From positions 1 through 64,000 of the forward strand of contig CAIIXF020000347.1 in NCBI GenBank assembly GCA_903813345.2: a stretch of DNA of 64,000 bases. Direction: 5' to 3'. Numbering within the stretch: the stretch's first letter is position 1; the number at the start of each line of letters is the position of its first letter. The position numbers were made by a program, and so were the translations under genes. The notes under the pieces were generated by a model that worked only from the letters and a program-made list of their open reading frames with translations, was not told the origin of the DNA and did no database searches. Shown here piece by piece: positions 1-10,872 of the stretch. The stretch is from Owenia fusiformis (taxonomy: Eukaryota; Annelida; Polychaeta; Sabellida; Oweniidae).

Positions 1-2
1 TC

Positions 3-497
3 GCCACGGATACATTAAACGCAACTAAACAGGAAGCTTCTCTCATCGTATCAGCCGCTAGAGGCGCCCAATTAGCTGGTCAGTTCATTTTCATATTAAT
101 TGCAAAGTATACTCCGATTCCCATTGTTGTATTCATTGTGACACACGCAATTGCTGTTATTAATGTAGTAGCCATTGTGTATTCTCTAAAGAGCCTTCTT
201 AATTTTGGAATATTTGGATGCGTCTTTGATTTCTTTTTCGCGAGTGTGTGGGCATCGGGTATGGCTTGGGCTGAATTATACATGGATGTTACCGGCTCGG
301 CAATTATGATATGGAATACAGGGTATGGTTCTGGTAATACTTTAATTGAATGGGGTAGCGGATATATCTTGCAAAACTATGGAGCAAATAGTGTGATGCT
401 TGTTAATGCCATATTTGCAGCTATAACTTGCTTGTTGATATACGCCACACAGAGTTTCATGTCATATTATGGTAAAAAGACCAGAGAGAAAACTTAA
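3..497 (+). CDS. C-terminal exon of a major facilitator superfamily transporter (partial)
   Basis: An open frame runs from the window edge (position 3) to a TAA at 495-497 and encodes 164 residues. It is very hydrophobic, with roughly four membrane segments: residues 22-35, 40-60, 65-90 and about 130-150. Short polar loops and a basic tail ending YYGKKTREKT separate and follow them. The glycine/aromatic-rich stretch with an invariant-looking WAE, followed by a charged loop and a final glycine-containing helix pair, resembles the last helices of MFS proteins of the MFSD4/sodium-dependent glucose transporter 1 group. That family name is recognition by eye. The frame has no initiator here; the gene continues upstream of the window, so the start is a splice or edge boundary. 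The stop codon coincides with the end of a transposon inverted repeat (see 496-1151), so the native C-terminus may have been changed. Confidence 0.65.
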   Translation, partial: ATDTLNATKQEASLIVSAARGAQLAGQFIFILIAKYTPIPIVVFIVTHAIAVINVVAIVYSLKSLLNFGIFGCVFDFFFASVWASGMAWAELYMDVTGSAIMIWNTGYGSGNTLIEWGSGYILQNYGANSVMLVNAIFAAITCLLIYATQSFMSYYGKKTREKT

Positions 498-1151
498 AGG
501 AGTGGTATCGATATGGCGAACTGAATTCGACAATGTTTTTCTCTTTAACCAATCATTGAAAACATTTTGTAACAAAACACGGTATTTTATGTAATGTTGA
601 CTGATTGACAACAATTTAATGCGAAAATTATTTAGAAATATTTTATATAACTGTTTTTGCTCCTTTCTACCAATTCTTGAGAATGAAATAAAATGTCTTT
701 CCGAACCTGGTTGGAACAAAATAGCATATACAACATGTTTTTAGACCTCTCAATATGGTTATACAAAAAATTAAAACAAAATCCAGCCAAAATAGACAAA
801 AATTAAGATAAACCTTTTATTTCATTAACAAGATACTTTTTTAAAATCAACCAAAATTTCCTTTGTACAATTACAATATTCAGAGACCTAAACATGTGTT
901 TATGTCGTTTTGTTCCAATGGGGTTCGGAAAGATGTTTCATTTCACTCGGGAAACATGATACTAAGAACAAAACAAGTGTTTGATGTGTTTTCTAAAACA
1001 ATCTAGATAAAAGTATATATTTCCAATTATATTGTTACCATTCAAAAGATAACCATTAAATTGACGATGTGTTAAATTTTAAGATTTTTTATATGACTGG
1101 TTTAAGAGAAACGTGTGTTCAAAAAGTTCTCCATATCGATACCAATCCTTT
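496..1151. mobile_element. Fold-back/MITE-type element, copy 1
   Basis: The left end reads AAAGGAGTGGTATCGATATG and the right end is its near-perfect reverse complement (CATATCGATACCAATCCTTT). The inner halves are also loosely inverted relative to each other: the 'accaattct...gaatgaaata' and 'ggttcggaaagat' blocks occur on both arms. A second copy with the same ends lies at 54,976-55,703. No coding frame is present, so it is non-autonomous. I could not settle a target-site duplication: ACT follows both right ends, but the left flanks differ. The superfamily is unassigned. Confidence 0.75.
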
Positions 1152-1492
1152 ACTGATTCATATACGAGGCTTTTTGTTTTGTTAATTTCTGAGAGACTAG
1201 TTTTTATTTCAGTCATGAAAGTCTAAGCCAAGGTCAAATCAGCGTTTTTGAAATTTTTCAAAGCCTGATAGTTTTACCCGATATTTAGTCATTAAACAAT
1301 ACCAGTAATTGAAATGGTAGTTCATTTAATCCAACAAGCACGAATACATTATACCACCAGTTGAGTATTCTAAAGTAAATGGGAAATAACTAAAGGAAAG
1401 GCATGGCAACCTAGAACAGATTGAGGGCACTACAATATTTATATATTCGTATAAATCTTTGTTTTATTCTATATTTATTGATTCTTTTTTGT
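1152..1492. other. Intergenic AT-rich DNA, nothing recognised
   Basis: I see no reading frame, RNA gene or clear repeat between the fold-back element and the interspersed repeat that starts with the hairpin near 1495. Confidence 0.5.
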
Positions 1493-3375
1493 TATTAGAC
1501 TCCAGATGTCAATCTGGAGTCTATTGTTTTTGCCAGTATTCTTATTAGACTCCAGATATCAATCTGGAGTCTATTGTTTTTGCCAGTATTCTTATTATTA
1601 TTATTATTATTATTCTTCTAAACACGTTTTCTCCTTAACCATAAGGTATCCAATAAAGACCATTATACAGTTCATTTGGGTTCAGTATCTAGTTGTTTGG
1701 AAATTGGGTCAAATTTTTATCTAGGTCAAAGGTCAGGAACTGGGTCAAATCCAGTACTTTGTCACTTTTTTCGATTTTCTCAGTCGTCCTTCAGTATTTT
1801 CGATTCGTTTTTTTTTCATTGTGTTCCTCATAAAAAAGTAGGATAGCGTAAGTCGATTTAGTTTTTTGATATCTCGAACTGATTTCGAGATATCAGTGTC
1901 CGAAAACGAGGTTCGAAAAAAAGTTCTCTGAATTCAATGTCCAGGGTATGGGCCTTATAGGAAATTTTCTCAGGATTCCGAATCTGAAAACCGAATTGGA
2001 ATCCGACTTCCGGTTCAAGAGTTATGACGTTTTGAAAGTTCGAGAAAAATCGATCTGATGGTACCCTTATAGAAAGTCAAGAAAAGTGAAAAAAATTGAA
2101 AAAATACCAGTCAAGTCTATTTCCAGGTCCAAGTCAAGGTCCAGTCTGGGTTCAAGTCAAGTGTAGGTCCAAGTCAAGTCTAGGTCTATATCCAGTCCAG
2201 GGCCTTGGTCAAAATCTAGGTCAAATTCAAAGTTTTTCCTTTTTTTTTGCGATTCTGACATTACACTTCAATTATATTCTTCGAAATTTTGTATACATGT
2301 TGCCAAGAATGTGTTAATAGTGTTAGCCTTTTGCCGTCAGAAAGTATTTTGACCCATTTTTGAGATGTGGTGTCCGAAAAGTAGGTCAAAATAAAAAATT
2401 CTTCAAATTCAACGTATGAGTTATGAATTAAGGATAGAATTTTCTCAGGAATCTGATTCTGCAAACCAAATTTCTATCCGACTTCCGGTTCCGAAGTGAT
2501 GGCGTTTTGAAAACTCAAAATCCCTAAATTTGGTGCCCCATGTTAAGTCAATGGGAAAAAAGATTTTTTTGAAGTGTTAAATACAAGATATTGACTGAAT
2601 ACAGCTTAATGAAAGCTTTTAAAAGAAGAAGACCTCAAAGCCACCTAGAATCAAAATTTGGTCAGCAAAATGCCTAGCTCAAAGTCTATAGGTCAAATTA
2701 ATAGTTTTTCCTTATTTTTGCAATTCTGACACTATACTTTCATGATTTGCTTCAAAATGTTGTATACAGGTAGGAAAGAGTGTGCTAATAGTGTTAGCTT
2801 TTTGCCGTCATAAAGTATTTCAACCCAATTTTGAGATATGGTTTCCGAAATGTAGATCAAAATAAAAAGTTCTCCAAATTGAACGTATGAATTAAGGGTA
2901 GAATTTCCCCAGGAATCCGAATCTGCAAACCAAATTTCGATTTGATTTCCGGTTCAGAAGTTATGGCATTTTGAAATTTCGGGAAAAATCGATCTGATGG
3001 TATCTTGATAGAGAGTCAAGAGTAGCGAAGAAATTATTGAAAAATGCACCCGTCCTTCCTTTCTATCCTGTCTGATCCTATCCTTCCTATCTACCCTTCC
3101 TTCCTATCCTTCCTTCCTATTCTATCCTATCCTTCCTTCCTATTCTATCCTATCCTTCTTTCCTATTCTATCTTTCTTTTCCTTTTCTATCCTATCTTTC
3201 CTTCCTATTTCACCCATCCATCCATCTTTTTCTGGATGACTCGGCTTACTCTGGATAACTAGGCTTTTTATGGATGACTCAGCTTATTCTGTATGACTCG
3301 GCTTTTTGTGGATGAATCAGGTTATTGTGGATGACTCTGCTTATTCCAAATGACTCTGTTTATTCCGGATGACCT
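1493..3375 (+). repeat. Interspersed repeat of unknown class, first copy ('gactccagat' family)
   Basis: It begins with two copies of a hairpin (GACTCCAGAT, short loop, ATCTGGAGTC) at about 1497-1580, then a run of ATT triplets. Next come blocks shared with 44,985-50,215: 'aaattgggtcaaatttttatctaggtcaaaggtc', 'gagatatggtgtccgaaaagtaggtcaaa' and 'caaatttctatccgacttccggttc', given here only as landmarks. Near its right end are a C/T-rich tract (3040-3220) and a run of diverged copies of a roughly 20-bp 'tctggatgactcagcttat' motif (3230-3380). There is no protein-coding capacity. The order hairpin, body, pyrimidine tract, 20-bp repeats recurs in the other copies, so this is an element rather than a chance patchwork. 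The class is not determined. Confidence 0.6.
3044..3220 (+). repeat. Pyrimidine-rich simple repeat (CCTATCCTTCC-like)
   Basis: Irregular runs of CCTATC, CTTCC and TTCCTAT units cover about 180 bases with almost no purine blocks on this strand. The same kind of tract recurs at 45,885-46,070, 47,530-47,650 and 49,905-50,100, each time at the same place within the interspersed repeat, so it is part of that element. Its open frames (runs of S, L, P, Y, F) are artefacts of composition. Confidence 0.85.
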
Positions 3376-6300
3376 GGCAAGCCAACCATGAAAGCCAAGT
3401 ACACATTAATTGTCACACAGGAATGTAATTTGGCACAGTGCTAATTTTACCACCTCTCAAAATGGTCATGATTGCTTAGTCATACATGACAGTTACATAA
3501 TTGTGTTGGTACCATTTGATAAAGGACAAATTAGGCATTTTACTGCTACCTTTATATTTTTAAAAATGCTCAGGATTCTAGTAATTTGGTTTTGAAGCTG
3601 GGTATACTTTTTTGTGGACGCCCTATACAAATATTTAATTTAAGTGATATTCCAAGAAACCGGAAGGAATAATGGAAAAACAAACTATTGATGTCTAATT
3701 AATCCTAACAGTGTACTCCCGGGTATATATAAAATTACACTGGACAAGTCATGACTGGTGAATATCTTTTGATGTTCAACTGAAGTCATGTGTCTTCACT
3801 TGAACATCACTTATTTTTAGCCACTTGTATAACATGGATCATTCAGCAAGTGAGGAATATGACAGTGCTATAATAATATGTTATAACTCGTACATATGGA
3901 TCCTAAAAGTTTGATACTATAAATCAATATTTTTCACTGAAAGATGGGATATATATATTCCTTTTAAAGTTCTACGATAAGTAGGATTTGATTAAATCTA
4001 TTAAAATCTTGTGACAGTTTTGAGATATTGTAGCTCAACAATTGAAAGGGTCAAATTAAGTTGGCAAAGTACTATATGTAATGTATAAACTGATGGGACA
4101 TTGATAGAATTTGAACACACATGGTAGTCCAGGCAAAATACTGCAACAAAGACCCATAGGAAATTATTTAATATATTCTATAACATAAAACTTTATATTT
4201 TTATTAATATGTTTATGTATATTGGTCTTAAAGGATTGCATTATGACATTTACATAATCATATCAGAAAATATTCAATGAGTTTCAAGAATGATATAAAT
4301 GCCAGACTTTCTGCTTAACATATTGTTCTGTGCAAATATATTCAATGTAATGAAGAAGACACAAAATTTTACACACAGAAAATAAAACAAATTATCAATG
4401 GGAGATTGATTTTAAGGGTTATTTGTATGCATTGCATATATACTACGATTCCTTATGGCAATTTTAATCTCTCTGATATTGATGATGCCAAGTGAGATTT
4501 GTTACACAATTTCGTAGACATATATATTCATTTTTTTATATATTCAATTCATTGGTTGCTATTTGAGTGACATCATGGTATTTATACGTTTCCTTAGGTC
4601 ATTGTGCTGATAATAGTTATGGCATTGTACATCATGTTATAGCAAATTGAACACTTAATCATTGGTGCCATGAAATGACTTTCAGGCCAGCATTCTTTGC
4701 AATTTGCAGTTGTTTAATAGTATACTTTTAATAGTTCATCGTAGATTAATAAAGTTCCTTTGTGCTGTGAAGGCTTAGGGAGAAGCTATAGTTTGGTTCC
4801 TTGTATAATGCCTCAAGATGTTATTAGCTGTATGGACTGGGTTTCCATGTAGGCATATATAGTTCATAAATCACTGTTCAATGATGGAATGGTTTAGCAG
4901 TACATTTAAAGTTCATTATTGTCTGTTGCAGGTTCTTGCCTAATACATGGTTATGGTTTCACAGCAAAGTACATCAACACTATATAATACAATGATTTCA
5001 TTTTATGAAAATTTTTATCAACAAACTAATAATACAACTGGGTGTCATATAACAAATGTTACTCAATCAATTGCCAATTATTTGTCTATTAATATGCATT
5101 TCTGATATAAATCTTAATGATGAAACACTTGCCACATCACATCATACCTTGAAGTAACAATAGTAGCTGTACAGCATAAAATAGTAATACAAATGTGCAG
5201 CTGAAGACAACTAATACTTGTTGCATGCTCCCACATCATCAGTCAAAATTGCTTTAGACCCTTTATAGTATAATATTTTATATTTTCATTTACATTCCAC
5301 AGGTTTATGTTACATAACAACACCTGTCAGATGGTCATTTACTATGAAGTAAAAATTGCAACCTAAGAAAACAAATACTACAACTGAAGAAAACTAACCA
5401 ATAGTTGTCACATATTATAACATAGTTATAGACATGGTCACATACAATAATCTAGATACTCAATTCCACAGTATGGCAGTGTTACACATAGAAAAAGATA
5501 TTAATTAAATACTATAATGTCATCTAAAGGAAGGATAAATTGTCATTACATTATCTACCATTACATTATCTTAATAAAGACAAAGCAATAATATTTACGT
5601 AATCATATACCATGAAATAGAAATTGTAGCCTCAGAGTAAAATACAGTTAAGGACAACTAATCAACAATTGTCAGAAGGTAAAAACATGAAGTAACATAG
5701 TTATATAATAGTAACTTGCAATTGAAAAGTTGTCACATCTTCAAAAACATCAAGAAGCAATTGCAACATAATACAGTTATATCATACAAAGATGGAATTC
5801 AGGAAAACTAAACAAAAGTTGATATTAAGAACAAAACCATGATATAGCAATTATTTTAGGAATAAAGACCAAGATTTTATGATTTATGGTGCAATATATG
5901 ACTGAAAATTTTATTCTGTTCATTGTTAAAAGACCGAAAAGTGAGTAGCAATTGAGGTCTTTGGCAATGGTCTGAATAAAATTTGAGGTTATATATTTGA
6001 CATAAATCATAAAATCAAGGTCTTTGTTACGATTCTAATACAAGAAACACAACCATTTACATTTATGAATTATAGTAGTCACACATACTCCAATATAGAC
6101 CAGAAAATCAATTATTCTAGCTATTGTGACATCAATATTCAAGGAATCTTCATGATTTTGTTCTGTAGATAGAGGGTTTAAGGCATAAAAGATTGTTGTA
6201 CTTGTATAGCAACAACAATTGACATATCTCTTTCATGGACTGAACACTCTACTTACACATTAAATGCCAGATGCCTTGATCATAATTGTTTAAGTTATTC

Positions 6301-6480
6301 CAAAATTAGTGAGTGGCATTTTTTATGTCCTCCTGTATTATACAAAGCTACACTTTAAAACAACTAACCAAGTCAGTTGTGATAAACTCTACATTACAAG
6401 AAATATATTGAGCAGAATTACAATCTAGTTTTGAGAAGTAATAAATGTATTGCTTCTTTCTTCAAATAGAGGGAATATCT
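3376..6480. other. AT-rich non-coding stretch
   Basis: About 3.1 kb with no frame longer than about 60 codons, no recognisable RNA gene and no clear inverted-repeat ends. A short hairpin lies at 3771-3808. Towards the right edge (after about 6400) weak similarity to the 129-bp satellite monomer begins, as expected for a decaying array edge. Confidence 0.5.
3771..3808. repeat. Short hairpin, 15-bp arms
   Basis: GATGTTCAACTGAAG is followed, after an 8-base loop, by CTTCACTTGAACATC. The arms pair at 14 of 15 positions. It is isolated and no function is evident; it may be the tip of an old fold-back transposon. Confidence 0.6.
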
Positions 6481-6639
6481 GCAAGGTGTATTGTCAAATG
6501 CCCACTCAAGTAATTGAATAAAGTTCGAGGTTTTAACATATTCAGAAATCATAGAATCAGAATTTACAAATAAAATAAATGTCAAAATCAATGAAATGGA
6601 TTATATCTGAAATGTGTATGTCTATAACTTCAATTAAGT

Positions 6640-9600
6640 AATAAAGTTGAAGGTATAAATATCACACTTCACAAGACAGACAATTGCAGACATCTTCCTT
6701 AAGGAAGTAATTGTCAGTATCAAAACCATGAATTGAATTATCTTTTAATGCGTATGTTCATTCCATCATTAAACGTAATAAAATTGAAGGTGTGAACATC
6801 ATAATTAACAAAACAAACATATTCACAAGGAAAGTGGTTGTCAGGATCAACATCATGAACTAGATTATGTCTGTAATGTGTATGTCCATACCTTCATTAA
6901 GGTGTAAACATCATAATTCACAAGACAGACAATCCAGGACATTTTCAAAAAGTAAATGGTTATCAGTATCAAAACCATGAATTTGATTATTTCTGTAAAG
7001 TGCATAACTATACCTTCAACACAGTTGAAGGTGTGAACATCATAATTCACAAAACAGACAATCCAAGACATCTTATCAAAGGAAGTGATTGTCAGTATCA
7101 ACATCATGAATTGGAATGTCTGTAATGTGCATGTCCATACCTTCAATAAAGTTGAAGATGTGGACATCATAATTCACAAAACAGACAATCCAAGGCATCT
7201 TATCAAAGGAAGTGACTGTCAGTATCAACATCATGAATTGGATTATGTCTGTAATGTGCATGTCCATACCTTCAATAAGGTTGAAGGCGTGGACATCATA
7301 ATTCACAAAACAGAAAATCCAAGACATCTTATCAAAAGAAGTGACTGTCAGTATCAACATCATGAATTGGATTATGTATGTAGTGTGTATGTTCATACCT
7401 TCAATAAAGTTGAAGATCTGAACATCATAATTCACAACAGACAATCCAAGACATCTTCTCAAAGGAAGTGGTAGTCAGTATCAACATCATAAATTGGATT
7501 ATGTCTGTAATGTGCATGCCCATACTTTCAGTAAAGTGGAAGGTTAAAACATCATAATTCACAAAACAGACAATCCAAAACATCTTCTCAAAGGAAGTGG
7601 TAGTCAGTATCAACATCATGAATAAGATTATGTCTGTAATGTGCATGTCCACACCTTCAGTAAAGTTAAAGGTTAAAACATCATTATCCACAAAACAGAC
7701 AATCCAAAACATCTTCTCCAAGGAAGCGGTAGTCAGTATCAACATCATGAATTGGATTATGTCTGTAATGTGCATGTCCGTACATTCAATAAATTTGAAG
7801 ATGTGAACATCATAATTCATTAAACAGACAATCCAAGACATCTTCCCAAAGGAATTGGTTGTCAGTATCAACATCATGAATTGGATTATGTCTGTAATGT
7901 GCATGTCCATACCTTCAGTAAAGTTGAAGGTGTGGATATCATAATTCACAAAACAGACAATCCAAGACTTCTTCTCAAAGGAATGGGTTGTCAGTATCAA
8001 CATCATGAATTGGATTATGTCTGTAATGTGCATGTCCATACCTTCAGTAAAGTTGAAGGTGTGGACATCAAAATTCACAAAACAGACAATCCAAAACATC
8101 TTATCAAAGGAAGAGACTGTCAGTATCAACATCATGAATTGGATTATGTCTGTAATGTGCATGTCCATACCTTCAATAAAGTTGAAGGTGTTGACATCAT
8201 AATTCACAAAACAGACAATCCAAAACATCTTATCAAAGGAAGTGACTGTCAGTATCAACATCATGAATTGGATTATGTCTGTAATGTGCATGTCCATACC
8301 TTCAATAAAATTGAAGGTGTAAACATCATAATTCACAAAACAGACAATCCAAGACATCTTATTAAAGGAAGTGATTGTCAGTATCAACACCGTGAATTGG
8401 ATTATATTTGAACAGACAATCCAAAACATCTTCTCAAAGGAAGTGGTAGTCAGTATCAACATCATGAATTGGATTATGTCTGTAATGTGCATGTCCACAC
8501 CTTCAGTAAAGTTAAAGGTTAAAACATCATAATCCACAAAACAGACAATCCAAGACATCTTCTCAAAGGTAGTCAGTATCAACATCATGAATTGAATTAT
8601 GTCTGTAATGTGTATGTCCATACATTCAATAAAGTTGAAGATGTGAACATCATAATTCACAAAACAGACAATCCAAGACATCTTCTCAAAGGAATTGGTT
8701 GTCAGTATCAACATCATGAATTGAATTATGTCTATAATGTGCATGTCCATACCTTCAGTAAAGTTGAAGGTGTGGACATCATAATTTACAAAACAGACAA
8801 TCCAAGACATCTTCTCAAAGGAATAGGTTGTCAGAATCAACATCATGAATTGGATTATGTCTGTAATGTGCATGTCCATACCTTCAATAAAGTTGAAGGT
8901 GTGAACATCATAATTCACAAAACAGACAATCCAAAACATCTTATCAAAGGAAGTGACTGTCAGTATCAACATCATGAATTGGATTATGTCTGTAATGTGC
9001 ATGTCCATACCTTCAATAAAGCTGAAGGTGTGAACATCATAGTTCACAAAACAGACAATCCAAGACATCTTCACAGATGAAGTGGTTGTCAGTATCAACA
9101 TCATGAATTGGATTGTCTGTAATGTGCATATCCATACCTTCAATAAAGTTGAAGGTGTGAACATCATAATTCACAAAACAGACAATCCAAGACATCTTAT
9201 CAAAGGAAGCGACTGTCAGTATCAACATTATGAATTGGATTATGTCTGTAATGTGCATGTCCATACCTTCAATAAAATTGAAGGTGTGAACATCATAATT
9301 CACAAAACAGACAATCCAAGACATCTTATCAAAGGAAGTGATTGTCAGTATCAACACCGTGAATTGGATTATATCTGTAATGTGCATGTCCATACCTTCA
9401 ATAAGGTTGAAGGTGTGAACATCATAATTCAAAAAACAGACAATCCAAGACATCTTATCAAAGTGATTGTCAGTATCAACACCTTGAATTGGATTATGTC
9501 TGTAATGTGTATGTCCATACATTCAGTAAAGTTGAAGGTGTGGACATCATAATTCACAAAACAGACAATCCAAGACACCTTATCAATGGAAGTGACTGTC

Positions 9601-9790
9601 GGTATCAACATCATGAATTAGATTATGTCTGTAAGGTGTGCGTCCATACCTTCACTTAAGTAATGCTGTCGAAGGTGTGAACATCATACTTAATAAAACA
9701 GACAATCCAAGACATTTTCATAAAGGAAGTGATTGTAAGTATCAACACCTTGAATAAGATTATGTCTGTAATGTAGTTGCCCATATCTCC
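6640..9790. repeat. 129-bp satellite array, about 25 monomers
   Basis: A monomer of about 129 bp (spacing 127-130) containing ACAGACAATCCAAGACATCT and CATGTCCATACCTTCAATAA repeats from about 6670 to 9770. One monomer is truncated, near 8341-8405. Sequence variants show higher-order structure: the monomer series at 7570-8404 reappears in the same order at 8405-9370 with one extra monomer. The left edge is more diverged than the centre. Because 129 is 43 codons, open frames persist through the array on both strands, the longest being 580 codons at 7425-9167 (-). The translated motif simply repeats, and nothing suggests selection for protein. Confidence 0.93.
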
Positions 9791-9814
9791 AATAAGCTTA
9801 AAGATGTGAACAGC

Positions 9815-10550
9815 AGAACTAAACAGCGGAACTATACAACAGATCTATACAACAGAACTATACACCAGAACTATACAGCAGAACTATACAACAGACCAAT
9901 ACAGCAGAATAATACAACAGAACAATAGAGCAGAACTATACAACAGAACAATAGAGCAGAATTATGCAACAGAACAATACAGCAGAATCATACAAAAGAA
10001 CCAGACAGCAGAACTATACAACAGAACTATACAGCAGAACAATACAACAGAATTATACAATAGAAAAAAATACAGCAGAACTATACAACAGAATAATACA
10101 ACAGAAATATACAAAAGAACAAATACAGAACTTTACAACAGAATCATACAATGGAACCCAACTGCAGAGTTATACAACAGAACTATACAACTGAACAATA
10201 CAGCAGAACTAAACAACAAAACAATGCAGCTGAGTTATACAGTAGAACCAGACAGCAGAACTATACAATAGAACAATACAGCAAAATTATACAACAGAAA
10301 ACACAGCAGAACTGTACAACAGAACAATACAGCAGAATTATACAAAAGAACCAGACAGCAGAACTATACAACAGAACTATAGAACAGAACAATACAGCAG
10401 AACTATACAACAGAACAATGCAGCAGAATTATAGAACAGAACAATACAGCAGAATCATACAAAAGAACCAGACAGAAGAACTATACAACAGAACAATATA
10501 GCAGAATAATACAAAAGAACAATACAGCAGAATTATGCAACGGAATAATA
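9815..10550. repeat. 13-bp minisatellite
   Basis: Head-to-tail 13-bp units of the type AACTATACAACAG / AACAATACAGCAG run for about 735 bp, with occasional AAAGAACCAGAC variants. It starts just after the satellite ends and stops about 320 bp beyond the 3' end of the Helentron gene. Because 3 x 13 = 39, frames stay open as a Q/N/T/Y-rich 13-residue repeat; this is not a gene. Confidence 0.92.
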
Positions 10551-10621
10551 CAACTGAACTAGACAACATAGTACTTATTTGATTTACAACTGAACTAGAC
10601 AACATAGTACTTATTTGATTT
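10551..10621. repeat. 36-bp direct duplication
   Basis: A 36-bp block beginning CAACTGAACTAGACAACATA occurs twice back to back (starts 10,551 and 10,587) without visible differences. It separates the minisatellite from the 3' flank of the Helentron gene. Confidence 0.9.
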
Positions 10622-10872
10622 CAATAATGTTGGTATTGTTATGTTCATTATTTCATTAACTCTTCAGACAAATATTGGTTTCTTAAAAAAGTAGGTCAAA
10701 TCAAGGAGAAACTGTCCATTTTATTTCAAAATACAATATTCTTTTTCTGTTATCTTGTTCTGATGTATGGTTCTATTGTCTGATTCTATCATCTGATTCT
10801 GTTGTCTCTTTTTTGTTGTCTACTAGCATTTCATATTTGCCCTACACTGTTACTATTATTTATTTATTACCA

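Noticed and set aside
7425-9167. 580-codon open frame on the minus strand (and 129-176 codon frames on the plus strand)
   Set aside because: It is the 129-bp satellite read through; the period is 43 codons, so frames stay open on both strands. No start context, domain or constraint is seen.
9964-10501. Q/N/T/Y-rich frames
   Set aside because: They come from the 13-bp minisatellite; three units make 13 codons.
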